Below, one piece after another: positions 13,703 through 20,359 of a stretch of 31,726 bases of DNA. Below the pieces are notes generated by a model that made no database searches, was not told where the DNA came from, and worked only from the letters and a program-made list of their open reading frames with translations. The position numbers and the translations under genes were made by a program. How positions within the stretch are numbered: the first letter of the stretch is position 1; every line of letters begins with the position of its first letter. Source of the stretch: a virus. The stretch lies in IMG/VR virus record IMGVR_UViG_3300032093_000545, positions 1 to 31,726 of that record. One strand, given 5' to 3'.

Positions 13703-14011
13703 ATGAAAGCAGCAATTGACAATTTTACAGGATTACAAAAAGAATTTGAGGTAGACATAACTTACCCAAATGGAGAAACGGAACTCTACTCCGTTAAAGT
13801 TGAATTTAGATATAAGTACAACTTAGCAACCGATACACCCGAATTTATTTTAGAAGGCATACAAGGCGCAAAATGGAATGAAGTAACAAACGTTTACTTT
13901 CCATATACGTTCTCACAGGAAGAATGCGAAGCTATCGAAGTACAGATGGAAGACCAAATCGATTGGGAAGATATCATAGATTATTTAAACAATTGGAATA
14001 ATAGAGACTGA
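13703..14011 (+). CDS. Hypothetical acidic protein, 102 aa
   Basis: First gene after promoter P4. A 102-residue acidic protein, N-terminal beta-sheet (FEVDITYPNGETELYSVKV, residues 15-33) and an acidic helical C-terminus (DQIDWEDIIDYLNNW). Strong negative charge would suit a DNA mimic or a host-protein inhibitor, but no family is recognised. Confidence 0.7.
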   Translation: MKAAIDNFTGLQKEFEVDITYPNGETELYSVKVEFRYKYNLATDTPEFILEGIQGAKWNEVTNVYFPYTFSQEECEAIEVQMEDQIDWEDIIDYLNNWNNRD

Positions 14012-14012
14012 T

Positions 14013-14231
14013 ATGAAAGCAATATTAGAATTTAACCTACCAGAAGATGCGCACGAATACAACCTTATGAACAAGGCGGTAGATATGAGCGTAGTTCTTC
14101 ACGAGTTCGACCAATATTTAAGAGGGCGATTAAAATACGAAGATAATATAACCGAAGATGCTTATGATGCGTTACAGGATGCACGTGATAAGTTATGGGA
14201 AATGGCTAAAGATGGAGGAATAGAACTATGA
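14013..14231 (+). CDS. Conserved small phage protein, 72 aa
   Basis: A 72-residue protein beginning MKAILEFNLPEDAHEYNLM, with VLHEFDQYLRGRLKYE and a C-terminal helix. The opening (L-x-F-x-L-P-E-D) followed by the FDQYLR-x2-LKY segment is shared by small proteins in many unrelated phages; the role is unknown. It lies one base after the previous stop. Confidence 0.72.
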   Translation: MKAILEFNLPEDAHEYNLMNKAVDMSVVLHEFDQYLRGRLKYEDNITEDAYDALQDARDKLWEMAKDGGIEL

Positions 14232-14455
14232 AAAGTAAAGAACTAAAAATCTATCACGCTACAATGTTTGTTGTGTTTAGCGTAATACTTGTTTTAATCG
14301 TTTCTAAGGCACTTTCTTACAAGAGTGATAGCAAAGTATATACAATAGAAAGAACCACGCTTAAAACGTCTTATATTAAAGCGGAAGATTTAGATAAAGA
14401 AAACCTATCTTTGCAAAAAAGAAATTATTTAGAGCAATTATGGAACGAGAAATGA
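14228..14455 (+). CDS. Single-pass membrane protein, 75 aa
   Basis: A 75-residue protein with one transmembrane helix at residues ~10-29 (HATMFVVFSVILVLIVSKAL), followed by a charged domain with TLKTSYIKAEDLDKENLSL. It resembles in layout small phage membrane proteins of unknown function. It overlaps both neighbours. A TATCTTTG motif (14406-14413) lies inside its 3' end. Confidence 0.65.
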   Translation: MKSKELKIYHATMFVVFSVILVLIVSKALSYKSDSKVYTIERTTLKTSYIKAEDLDKENLSLQKRNYLEQLWNEK

Positions 14456-14616
14456 TATTTATATACCTTTTGATTCAAGCATTTTTTATGTTAGGACTAA
14501 GTACGTTAGCATTTAAGATGGAATACTTTAATTTAGCACTTATATTTTTAGCTATTGGTGCTTTAAATTTATTAGCTTTGAGCATCTTTATATATGATTT
14601 ATGGTTAGGAAGATAG
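14440..14616 (+). CDS. Two-helix small membrane protein, 58 aa
   Basis: ATG 14440 overlaps the previous gene by 16 bases. The 58-residue product is nearly all membrane: helix 1 about residues 5-25 (MIFIYLLIQAFFMLGLST) and helix 2 about 31-54 (LALIFLAIGALNLLALSIF). No family is recognised. Two neighbouring early membrane proteins suggest an effect on the host envelope. Confidence 0.58.
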   Translation: MEREMIFIYLLIQAFFMLGLSTLAFKMEYFNLALIFLAIGALNLLALSIFIYDLWLGR

Positions 14617-14627
14617 AGAAAGACGTA

Positions 14628-14726
14628 ATGCACAGAAGGTATCGTATGAAAAGACGGACTTGTGATTGGTTCTTAAATTATATGTACGATGGAATGGCTT
14701 TTATAAGGCTAAATCCTGAAGAATGA
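14628..14726 (+). CDS. Possible small basic protein, 32 aa
   Basis: A 32-residue frame beginning MHRRYRMKRRTCDWFLNYM, overlapping the next small frame by ATGA. It fills an interval with no longer frame. High Arg content is notable, but the evidence for translation is only spacing and coupling. Confidence 0.35.
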   Translation: MHRRYRMKRRTCDWFLNYMYDGMAFIRLNPEE

Positions 14727-14800
14727 AACGCATTTATAAGGTTATAGATTTAATTTGGGTGTATGTTATTAGCCGAGTGTATAGAAGTGAAGACAACTAA
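14723..14800 (+). CDS. Possible micro-protein, 25 aa
   Basis: A 25-residue frame, MKRIYKVIDLIWVYVISR at the start, coupled to the frame upstream and overlapping the sigma-factor gene by 38 bases. It may serve only to deliver ribosomes to the sigma gene start at 14763. Confidence 0.3.
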   Translation: MKRIYKVIDLIWVYVISRVYRSEDN

Positions 14801-15335
14801 GAACAGTTCTGATTGGTTAGCATCGGTAGCAAAGCACCATAAATACTTTATAAGTGTGGTTAAAGGCTTTGGCGAAGATAAATATGCTGAAGATATTGTA
14901 CAGGAGATGTATTTAAGAATCTATAAATACACAAACCCAGAGAAAATAATAAAAGACGGAGAAGTAAATCAAGGCTTTATATGGTTTGTTTTAAGAAATA
15001 TCTATGTAGATTATTGTAAGCAGAAAGGAAAGATAGAGAAGGTTACTATGAATGATGCCTTTGATATCAAGGACGAAGAAGCTACAGGAATAGAAAAAGC
15101 TAAAAACGATATTGAACTTAAAATTTATTTAGAGATAGATTCTTGGCATTGGTACGATACGATGCTATTTAAGTTATATAAAGAAAACAACCATTCTATG
15201 CGTCAACTTTCTGCGTTAACTAAAATATCTGTTACATCTATATTTCACACTATAAAGCATTGTAAGCAACGATTAATAGATAACGTAGGTGAAGACTATG
15301 AAGATTATTTAAATGGCGATTATGAGCGAATCTGA
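14763..15335 (+). CDS. Phage sigma-70-family (ECF-like) sigma factor
   Basis: A 190-residue protein with the two-domain layout of ECF sigma factors. Region 2 spans residues ~38-90: YAEDIVQEMYLRIYKY (41-56, the segment that in sigma2 contacts core polymerase and the -10 element) and FIWFVLRNIYVDYCKQKGK. Region 4 spans ~130-172 and ends in a helix-turn-helix (MRQLSALTKISVTSIFHTI). It would bind host core RNA polymerase and redirect it, most plausibly to the virion genes that begin 3.4 kb downstream and have no Bacteroidota housekeeping promoter that I can see. Confidence 0.78.
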   Translation: MLLAECIEVKTTKNSSDWLASVAKHHKYFISVVKGFGEDKYAEDIVQEMYLRIYKYTNPEKIIKDGEVNQGFIWFVLRNIYVDYCKQKGKIEKVTMNDAFDIKDEEATGIEKAKNDIELKIYLEIDSWHWYDTMLFKLYKENNHSMRQLSALTKISVTSIFHTIKHCKQRLIDNVGEDYEDYLNGDYERI

Positions 15336-15483
15336 AAATACATATCATAGCCTAAGTGAGATTAGAAATAATTATGCTGAACTAATTTCTAAATATTATG
15401 AGTTGGTACAGAAACACGAAAAACTAAAAGTAGAATTTGAACAGTTGAAAGAAAGGTATATGAACTTAATAGACAATAAATGA
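15322..15483 (+). CDS. Coiled-coil hypothetical protein, 53 aa
   Basis: Overlaps the sigma gene end by 14 bases. A 53-residue charged helical protein (SLSEIRNNYAELISKYYEL; KLKVEFEQLKERYMNLI) with a heptad pattern. Unknown; as an immediate partner of the sigma factor gene it could be an anti-sigma or helper, which is speculation. Confidence 0.55.
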   Translation: MSESENTYHSLSEIRNNYAELISKYYELVQKHEKLKVEFEQLKERYMNLIDNK

Positions 15484-15656
15484 AAACAATAAAAGCATAT
15501 TTAGAAAATCAAAAGGAGTTAGCGTATGTAGCATTTGCTCAAAGTATGCAAGGCGAAAACGTTAACCTATTGAATGCAAAACACTATTTAGAAAGAATAG
15601 TACACTTAGAATTATTAATGAAAGAGTTAGGAAATGGAAAAGAAAAGAAGGGGTAG
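15480..15656 (+). CDS. Hypothetical helical protein, 58 aa
   Basis: ATG overlaps the preceding stop (ATGA). A 58-residue helical protein with AFAQSMQGENVNLLNAKHY and a basic end GKEKKG. It overlaps the start of the AT-hook gene by 23 bases. Family not recognised. Confidence 0.55.
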   Translation: MKTIKAYLENQKELAYVAFAQSMQGENVNLLNAKHYLERIVHLELLMKELGNGKEKKG

Positions 15657-16164
15657 AAAGCCCAGATTGAAAATTGAAGACGTTAAAGAGTTTGCAGACG
15701 GACAATTGCAAGGAATTAAATTACCTGAGGTAGTTAATGAAGTTGTAGAAATAGTAAAAGACGAAGCGACAGAATTAGTAAACGACATTAAAGAAGATGT
15801 TGCTGAAGGTTTAGGAGATACGTTAGAGAAGGTTTTTGAGAAAACAGGTATCAAGAAGTTAGTAAAGTTTATAGCTGGAGAGGACTGCGGATGCGATGAG
15901 CGTAAGAAGAAACTAAACGAGTTGTTTCCTTACAGAAAGGCGAACTGCTTATTAGAAGAAGAGTATGTAATACTTGACGAGTTTTTAACCAATGGTAACG
16001 GACAAATTAAACCATCTTCTCAAAAGGATTTATTAGCTATTTACAACCGAGTATTTAACGTTAAGAGAGAACCTACAAGCTGCTCAAGTTGTTGGAGAGA
16101 TATTATTAATCAGTTGAAGAAAGTATACAACCAATATAAAGACGAACAAGATGCCAATTCCTAA
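15634..16164 (+). CDS. AT-hook-containing protein with conserved Cys-rich C-terminus
   Basis: A 176-residue protein. The N-terminus EKKRRGRKPRLKIED contains a canonical AT-hook core (RGRKP), which binds the minor groove of AT-rich DNA. Residues ~20-80 form an amphipathic acidic helix (VVNEVVEIVKDEATELVND). The C-terminal domain contains GCDERKKKLNELFPYRKA and later SCSSCWRDIINQLKKVYN, with conserved Cys pairs; this domain is shared by proteins in other Bacteroidota phages, function unknown. A DNA-architectural or transcription role next to the sigma factor is plausible. Confidence 0.7.
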   Translation: MEKKRRGRKPRLKIEDVKEFADGQLQGIKLPEVVNEVVEIVKDEATELVNDIKEDVAEGLGDTLEKVFEKTGIKKLVKFIAGEDCGCDERKKKLNELFPYRKANCLLEEEYVILDEFLTNGNGQIKPSSQKDLLAIYNRVFNVKREPTSCSSCWRDIINQLKKVYNQYKDEQDANS

Positions 16165-16315
16165 ACCTAACGCCTCAGAAACAGAAAAGGAATTCATACA
16201 GAGATGTATGAGTGATAACGATATGATTTCAGAGTATACAGATATAGACCAAAGATTTGCGGTTTGTATAGGTTCTTACGAGGAATTACAGAAAGATGGA
16301 GACTCTGAACAGTAG
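16151..16315 (+). CDS. Small protein, stand-alone version of a phage head-protein domain, 54 aa
   Basis: A 54-residue protein: MPIPKPNASETEKEFIQRCM followed by DQRFAVCIGSYEEL. The pattern IPKP-x(n)-F-x2-RCM-x(n)-QR-x-AVC is familiar as a short N- or C-terminal module of phage proteases, portals and other virion proteins. Here it is a free polypeptide in the early/middle region. It overlaps the gene before by 14 bases. The role is unknown. Confidence 0.62.
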   Translation: MPIPKPNASETEKEFIQRCMSDNDMISEYTDIDQRFAVCIGSYEELQKDGDSEQ

Positions 16316-16493
16316 CTACTACTTAGTAATAATAAACCCAGAACTCCATAGGAAAGTATGGAATAGTTTAAAGCTAACTTTAGCAATAGCCGAAGCAGGA
16401 TATGTACTATTCTACGATAAGGAGATAAATCGTATCCATATGGAAGAAGTAAGCTATGAAGAGTATTTAGGATATAATTATTCATTGAACTAA
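16296..16493 (+). CDS. Small hypothetical protein, 65 aa
   Basis: Starts 20 bases before the previous stop. A 65-residue protein (MEGLN-type short start METLNSSYYLVIINPELHR, then AEAGYVLFYDKEINRI) predicted alpha/beta and soluble. Not recognised. After it, 16494-16574 holds no gene I accept. Confidence 0.5.
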   Translation: METLNSSYYLVIINPELHRKVWNSLKLTLAIAEAGYVLFYDKEINRIHMEEVSYEEYLGYNYSLN

Positions 16494-16574
16494 TAAGTGC
16501 AGTTAAATACACTTTTAGAAAGTAAATGAATAGAATAAGAGTAAAAGGAAACAAAAAGAGCAATATAAAGCACT

Positions 16575-17159
16575 ATGAAATTTGTAAAAAATACAAAATA
16601 TTATACAGGAACTGTTTACGAATGGAATTTACCAACAGGTCACACGTGTCCTTTTGCGTTAGAATGTTTAGTAAAGGTTAATAGAGAAACAGGAAAATTT
16701 GATAATAAATCAAATGCTTATAAATGTTATGCTGCAAGTCCAGAAAGATTCCCTGCGGTTAGAAATCATCGTTGGAATAATTATGAATATGTATTATTGA
16801 AACAAAAACCAATTTTACCAAAAGATTGCAAAGCGGTTAGGATTCACGCAAGCGGTGATTTTTTTAATCAGGAATATTTTGATATGTGGTTAGAAGTAGC
16901 AAAAGAAAATCCAAATATTGAATTCTGGGCGTATACAAAATCTTTAAAATATTGGGTAAATAGAATTAATGATATACCTGATAATTTAGTATTGACTGCA
17001 AGTTATGGCGGAAGAAATGACGAATTAATTAAACAATACAATTTAAAGCATTCAATAGTTATAAGAGAACAAAAAGATGATATGCCTATTGATTATAATG
17101 ATGACTATGCAAGAAAACCAAATGTAAATTTTTATTTATTAGATAATTTTAAAAAATGA
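16575..17159 (+). CDS. GP88-family protein
   Basis: A 194-residue protein matching the family named after mycobacteriophage gene product 88: LPTGHTCPFALECLVKVNR (19-37), KCYAASPERFPAVRNHRW (50-67), VRIHASGDFFNQEYFDMWL (88-106) and FWAYTKSLKYW. Three conserved Cys (C25, C31, C51) near the N-terminus could bind a metal or iron-sulfur cluster, and the strand-helix order is alpha/beta. No biochemical function is established for the family as far as I know. It is coupled by ATGA to the ParB-like gene, and with it and the ABC-GNAT gene forms a three-gene cassette before the terminase. Confidence 0.8.
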   Translation: MKFVKNTKYYTGTVYEWNLPTGHTCPFALECLVKVNRETGKFDNKSNAYKCYAASPERFPAVRNHRWNNYEYVLLKQKPILPKDCKAVRIHASGDFFNQEYFDMWLEVAKENPNIEFWAYTKSLKYWVNRINDIPDNLVLTASYGGRNDELIKQYNLKHSIVIREQKDDMPIDYNDDYARKPNVNFYLLDNFKK

Positions 17160-17674
17160 AAGTAGATAAAGTAAAAATAAGCGAGGTAAAGACGAACCCA
17201 AAGAATCCACGTTTAATTAAAGACGATAAGTTTAAGAAGCTGGTTAAGTCTATACAGGACTTCCCACAGATGTTAGAACTGCGCCCAATAGTAGTAGATG
17301 AGAATAATATTGTACTCGGTGGAAATATGCGTTTAAAAGCGTGTAAAGAAGCAGGGTTAAAAGAAGTGTTTATTGTTAGAGCAGAAAACCTAACAGAAGA
17401 ACAAAAAGACGAATTCATTGTAAAAGACAATGTAGGCTTTGGAGAGTGGGATTGGGATATTTTAGCGAATGAATGGGATGCTGAAAAATTAGATGAATGG
17501 GGTTTAGACGTTCCTATTTTTAAAGATGGAATGGATGATGAGTTAAAAGATTTGTCAAGTAAGATAGATAATCTTTACAGAATTGAAATAGTTTGTAGAG
17601 ACGAAGAACATCAAGAAAATAGTTATAATAAATTAATTGAGGAGGGTTACGAATGCCGACTTTTGACATTATAA
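17156..17674 (+). CDS. ParB-like domain protein
   Basis: A 172-residue protein whose first ~115 residues form a ParB/Srx-like nuclease-fold domain: VKISEVKTNPKNPRLI (5-20), RPIVVDENNIVLGGNMRLKA (with the GGNMR phosphate-binding loop) and EAGLKEVFIV. The helix-turn-helix and dimer domains of partition ParB are missing. In phages, this short form is usually adjacent to DNA methyltransferases or other base-modifying enzymes, where it may use CTP or act on DNA. It overlaps the ABC-GNAT gene by 22 bases. Confidence 0.85.
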   Translation: MKVDKVKISEVKTNPKNPRLIKDDKFKKLVKSIQDFPQMLELRPIVVDENNIVLGGNMRLKACKEAGLKEVFIVRAENLTEEQKDEFIVKDNVGFGEWDWDILANEWDAEKLDEWGLDVPIFKDGMDDELKDLSSKIDNLYRIEIVCRDEEHQENSYNKLIEEGYECRLLTL

Positions 17675-18711
17675 AAGAATCCAAGCCAAGCAAAACGTTT
17701 AGAGTTGCTTCGGTTATAGGTAAATTTGATTTACAATCTGAAAACATTGTAGAACATTTTAAAGGAGATATTGAACTAGCGAAAGAATGGCAAGTAGGTT
17801 TAATCGTAGGTAAAAGCGGAACAGGAAAAACTACAATAGCAAAGCAGCTATTTGAAAATGCTTATATAACATCTTACGAATACACAAAAGAAACTGTATT
17901 AGATGATATGCCTAAAGAATGTAGCGTAGAACAAATAACGTCTGCATTTAATTCAGTAGGCTTTAGCAGTCCACCAAGTTGGTTAAAACCATATTCAGTT
18001 TTAAGTAATGGACAAAAGATGCGAGTTGACTTAGCACGTGCAATATTAGAAGAACAAAAGTTTTTTGTATTTGATGAGTTTACAAGCGTTGTAGATAGAA
18101 ACGTAGCACAGATAGGTTCGTTTGCTATGCAGAAAGCAATTAGAAAGACGGACAAACAATTTATTGCAGTTACTTGTCATTTTGACGTACAAGATTGGTT
18201 ATTGCCTGACTGGGTATTTAATACAGATACAATGACCTTTCAAAGTTTTGAAGGGCAAAAAAAAAATAGACCAGAAATTAAATTTGAAATATTCAACACA
18301 ACAGATAAAAGCATTTGGAAGATGTTTGCTAAGCACCACTATTTAAGTCACTCACATAATAACGCTGCAAATGTATTTATAGCAACAGTAAATGATGAAA
18401 TAGCAGGATTTATAAGCGTACTACCTCAACCGGGAAAGATAGCAAAAAATAGGCGTGTTCATCGTTTAGTTATGTTGCCAGATTACCAAGGAGCAGGAAT
18501 AGGTATAAGACTATTAGAAGAGGTTGGTTTAGAATATAAAAAAAACGAATATAGATTTACAATTAACACAAGTGCACAAAGTTTAATTTATGCTTTAAAG
18601 AAATCTCATAAATGGAACTGTCATCATTTTGGAAGATTAGATAGATGTGGCAATAGTATGGGAGGAGCAGGAAAAAGCAATAAAATGAGCGCATCATTTG
18701 AATTAAAATAA
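17653..18711 (+). CDS. ABC-type ATPase fused to GNAT acetyltransferase, candidate DNA-modifying enzyme
   Basis: A 352-residue two-domain protein. Residues 1-200 are an ABC ATPase: Walker A GKSGTGKT (53-60), signature LSNGQ (117-121) followed by RVDLARAI, Walker B FFVFDE (137-142), D-loop SVVDR (145-149), H-switch H176 in TCHFD. No membrane domain exists, so it is not a transporter. Residues ~209-352 are a GNAT domain: KHHYLSHSHNN (227-237), strand FIATVNDEIAGFISVL, motif A HRLVMLPDYQGAGIGIRLLE (acetyl-CoA loop QGAGIG, 279-284). Phage Mu Mom, which modifies adenine, is also a GNAT-fold protein with an HY-containing N-terminal motif. With a ParB-like partner just upstream, a role in modifying phage DNA against restriction is my leading inference; a role in modifying host proteins is the alternative. 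Confidence 0.82.
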   Translation: MPTFDIIKESKPSKTFRVASVIGKFDLQSENIVEHFKGDIELAKEWQVGLIVGKSGTGKTTIAKQLFENAYITSYEYTKETVLDDMPKECSVEQITSAFNSVGFSSPPSWLKPYSVLSNGQKMRVDLARAILEEQKFFVFDEFTSVVDRNVAQIGSFAMQKAIRKTDKQFIAVTCHFDVQDWLLPDWVFNTDTMTFQSFEGQKKNRPEIKFEIFNTTDKSIWKMFAKHHYLSHSHNNAANVFIATVNDEIAGFISVLPQPGKIAKNRRVHRLVMLPDYQGAGIGIRLLEEVGLEYKKNEYRFTINTSAQSLIYALKKSHKWNCHHFGRLDRCGNSMGGAGKSNKMSASFELK

Positions 18712-18730
18712 TTAGAAATTAATTAGAGAA

Positions 18731-19063
18731 ATGGCAAACGAAGAAAACTTAATACCTGCTCAATTAGGAGAGGTTAGAAACCCAAACGGAAGACCCAAAG
18801 GAAGTAAGAACAGAAGCACAATAGCACGACAATGGCTTGAAGTAAATCAGTCGCTAAAGAATCCGTTAACAGGCGAACAGGAAACTATGAGCCAAGAAGA
18901 CTTAATGACATTAGCTTTAATTAAGAAAGCACGTGAAGGAGATGTAAACGCATACAAGGCTTTAATGGATAGTGGTTACGGCGCACCTGTTCAGCAGATA
19001 GAACAACACAATGTAGAAATACCTTTATTCCCAGATGTTTCAGAGGACAACGGCAACGAATAA
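18731..19063 (+). CDS. Putative terminase small subunit (DUF5681-like)
   Basis: A 110-residue protein. N-terminal VRNPNGRPKGSKNRSTI (15-31) is the DUF5681-type basic motif (resembles an AT-hook), followed by helical segments (SQEDLMTLALIKKAREGD; AYKALMDSGYGAP) and an acidic C-terminus. Small size, basic DNA-binding N-terminus and overlap of 29 bases with the large terminase gene fit the DNA-recognition subunit that selects the packaging start. Sequence similarity to characterised TerS proteins is weak, so the call is partly from position. Confidence 0.7.
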   Translation: MANEENLIPAQLGEVRNPNGRPKGSKNRSTIARQWLEVNQSLKNPLTGEQETMSQEDLMTLALIKKAREGDVNAYKALMDSGYGAPVQQIEQHNVEIPLFPDVSEDNGNE

Positions 19064-20192
19064 AGTTTTGGCGTTAAAGAAACGTACTAAAATAATTCAA
19101 GGCGGCACGTCGGCTTCGAAAACGTACTCTATTTTAGCGGTGCTTATTGATAAGGCATTGAAGAAAAACACGGAGATAAGCGTAGTAGCTGAAACAATAC
19201 CACATTTAAGAAGGGGAGCGTTAAAAGACTTCTTAAAGATAATGAGGTGGACTAATAGATATGTAGATGCAAACTTCAATAAATCACTTCTAAGATACGA
19301 ATTCGCTAACGGAAGCGTAATAGAGTTCTTTAGTGCTGACGATGCGAGTAAGCTACGTGGTGCAAGAAGGGACATATTATATATCAATGAGTGCAATAAC
19401 GTCACTTTTGAATCATATAACGAGTTAGCTATCCGGACAAAGAAAGAAGTTTACTTAGACTTTAACCCTGCCAATGAGTTTTGGGTGCATACGGAACTAA
19501 AAGACGAACCAGATTCTGATTTTATAATCCTTACCTACTTAGATAACGAAGCCTTAGACCAATCCATAATAGACCAAATAGAAAAGAACAAGGAGAAAGC
19601 AAAGACTTCTGATTATTGGCGTAATTGGTGGAACGTTTACGGACTTGGTTTAGTAGGTAGCTTAGAAGGTGTCGTGTTTAATAATTGGAAAATAATTGAC
19701 ACGATACCAAATGATGCGAGATTAATAGGTATAGGATTAGACTTTGGTTATAGCGTAGACCCTACTGCAATAGTAGAAGTATATCTATACAACGGGCAAA
19801 GAATAGTAAACGAAAAAGTTTACCGGACAGGAATGCTTAACTCTGACATCGCAAAGGAACTACCTAAACACGTAGTAGTATATGCGGATTCTGCTGAACC
19901 TAAATCTATAGAAGAAATAAGAAGGCAAGGAATAACGATTAAAGGCGTTACGAAGGGCAAGGATTCAATTAACTACGGAATAGATGTAATGCAACGTCAG
20001 GACTATTTAGTAACGGCTAATAGCACGAATCTAATCAAAGAACTTAGAAGCTATTGTTGGGACACGGATAAAACAGGAGTGAGATTAAACAAACCCGCAG
20101 GAGGGAACGACCACATTATAGATGCGTTAAGGTATCACGAAATGGAAACTTTAGGACTAAACACAAGCTATGGAACATACGCCATCCGTTGA
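19035..20192 (+). CDS. terL: Terminase large subunit
   Basis: A 385-residue packaging motor ATPase/nuclease. ATPase: QGGTSASKTYS (Walker A-like, GGTSASKT 23-30), DILYINE (113-119, Walker B plus catalytic E119), and the coupling strand VYLDFNP. Nuclease (RNase H-like): GLDFGYSVDPTAI with D236, VVYADSAEP with D285, and GGNDHIIDALRY with D359 and D363. It forms the motor on the portal and cuts the concatemer. The GGTSASKT-type loop is seen in a group of phages with short terminases that includes many headful-packaging phages; the packaging mode itself cannot be told from this. It is followed at once by a small coupled gene. Confidence 0.93.
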   Translation: MFQRTTATNKVLALKKRTKIIQGGTSASKTYSILAVLIDKALKKNTEISVVAETIPHLRRGALKDFLKIMRWTNRYVDANFNKSLLRYEFANGSVIEFFSADDASKLRGARRDILYINECNNVTFESYNELAIRTKKEVYLDFNPANEFWVHTELKDEPDSDFIILTYLDNEALDQSIIDQIEKNKEKAKTSDYWRNWWNVYGLGLVGSLEGVVFNNWKIIDTIPNDARLIGIGLDFGYSVDPTAIVEVYLYNGQRIVNEKVYRTGMLNSDIAKELPKHVVVYADSAEPKSIEEIRRQGITIKGVTKGKDSINYGIDVMQRQDYLVTANSTNLIKELRSYCWDTDKTGVRLNKPAGGNDHIIDALRYHEMETLGLNTSYGTYAIR

Positions 20193-20346
20193 GGAAATGT
20201 GCGCAGTAGTAGAAGCGTATATATATGAAAGAAAAGGGAAGAAGGTACGTATTTTATTAAACAACCTTATGAGTGTGCGAAAGCATATAATTATGCTTAA
20301 CGAGGCTTATTCGTATGTAATTGCATATAACAATAAAGAAAAATAA
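20170..20346 (+). CDS. Small hypothetical protein, 58 aa
   Basis: ATG 20170 overlaps the terminase stop by 23 bases and ends 13 bases before the tail chaperone gene, filling the only gap there. The 58-residue product begins MEHTPSVEEMCAVVEAYIY and is helical with a basic middle (ERKGKKVRILL). Not recognised. Confidence 0.6.
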   Translation: MEHTPSVEEMCAVVEAYIYERKGKKVRILLNNLMSVRKHIIMLNEAYSYVIAYNNKEK

Positions 20347-20359
20347 AAGTTAGAATAAT

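Noticed and set aside
14406-14413. TATCTTTG, a possible -7 box for the 14440-15335 genes
   Set aside because: It lies inside coding sequence and has no -33 partner or shared leader, and one such match is expected by chance in AT-rich DNA.
16495-16514. Small inverted repeat AAGTG / CACTT followed by TTTT
   Set aside because: A five-base stem with a weak T tract is too unstable to call a terminator.
16526-16574. Frame starting at ATG 16526 before the GP88-family gene
   Set aside because: It runs into the GP88 gene in another frame for most of its length and has no recognisable product.
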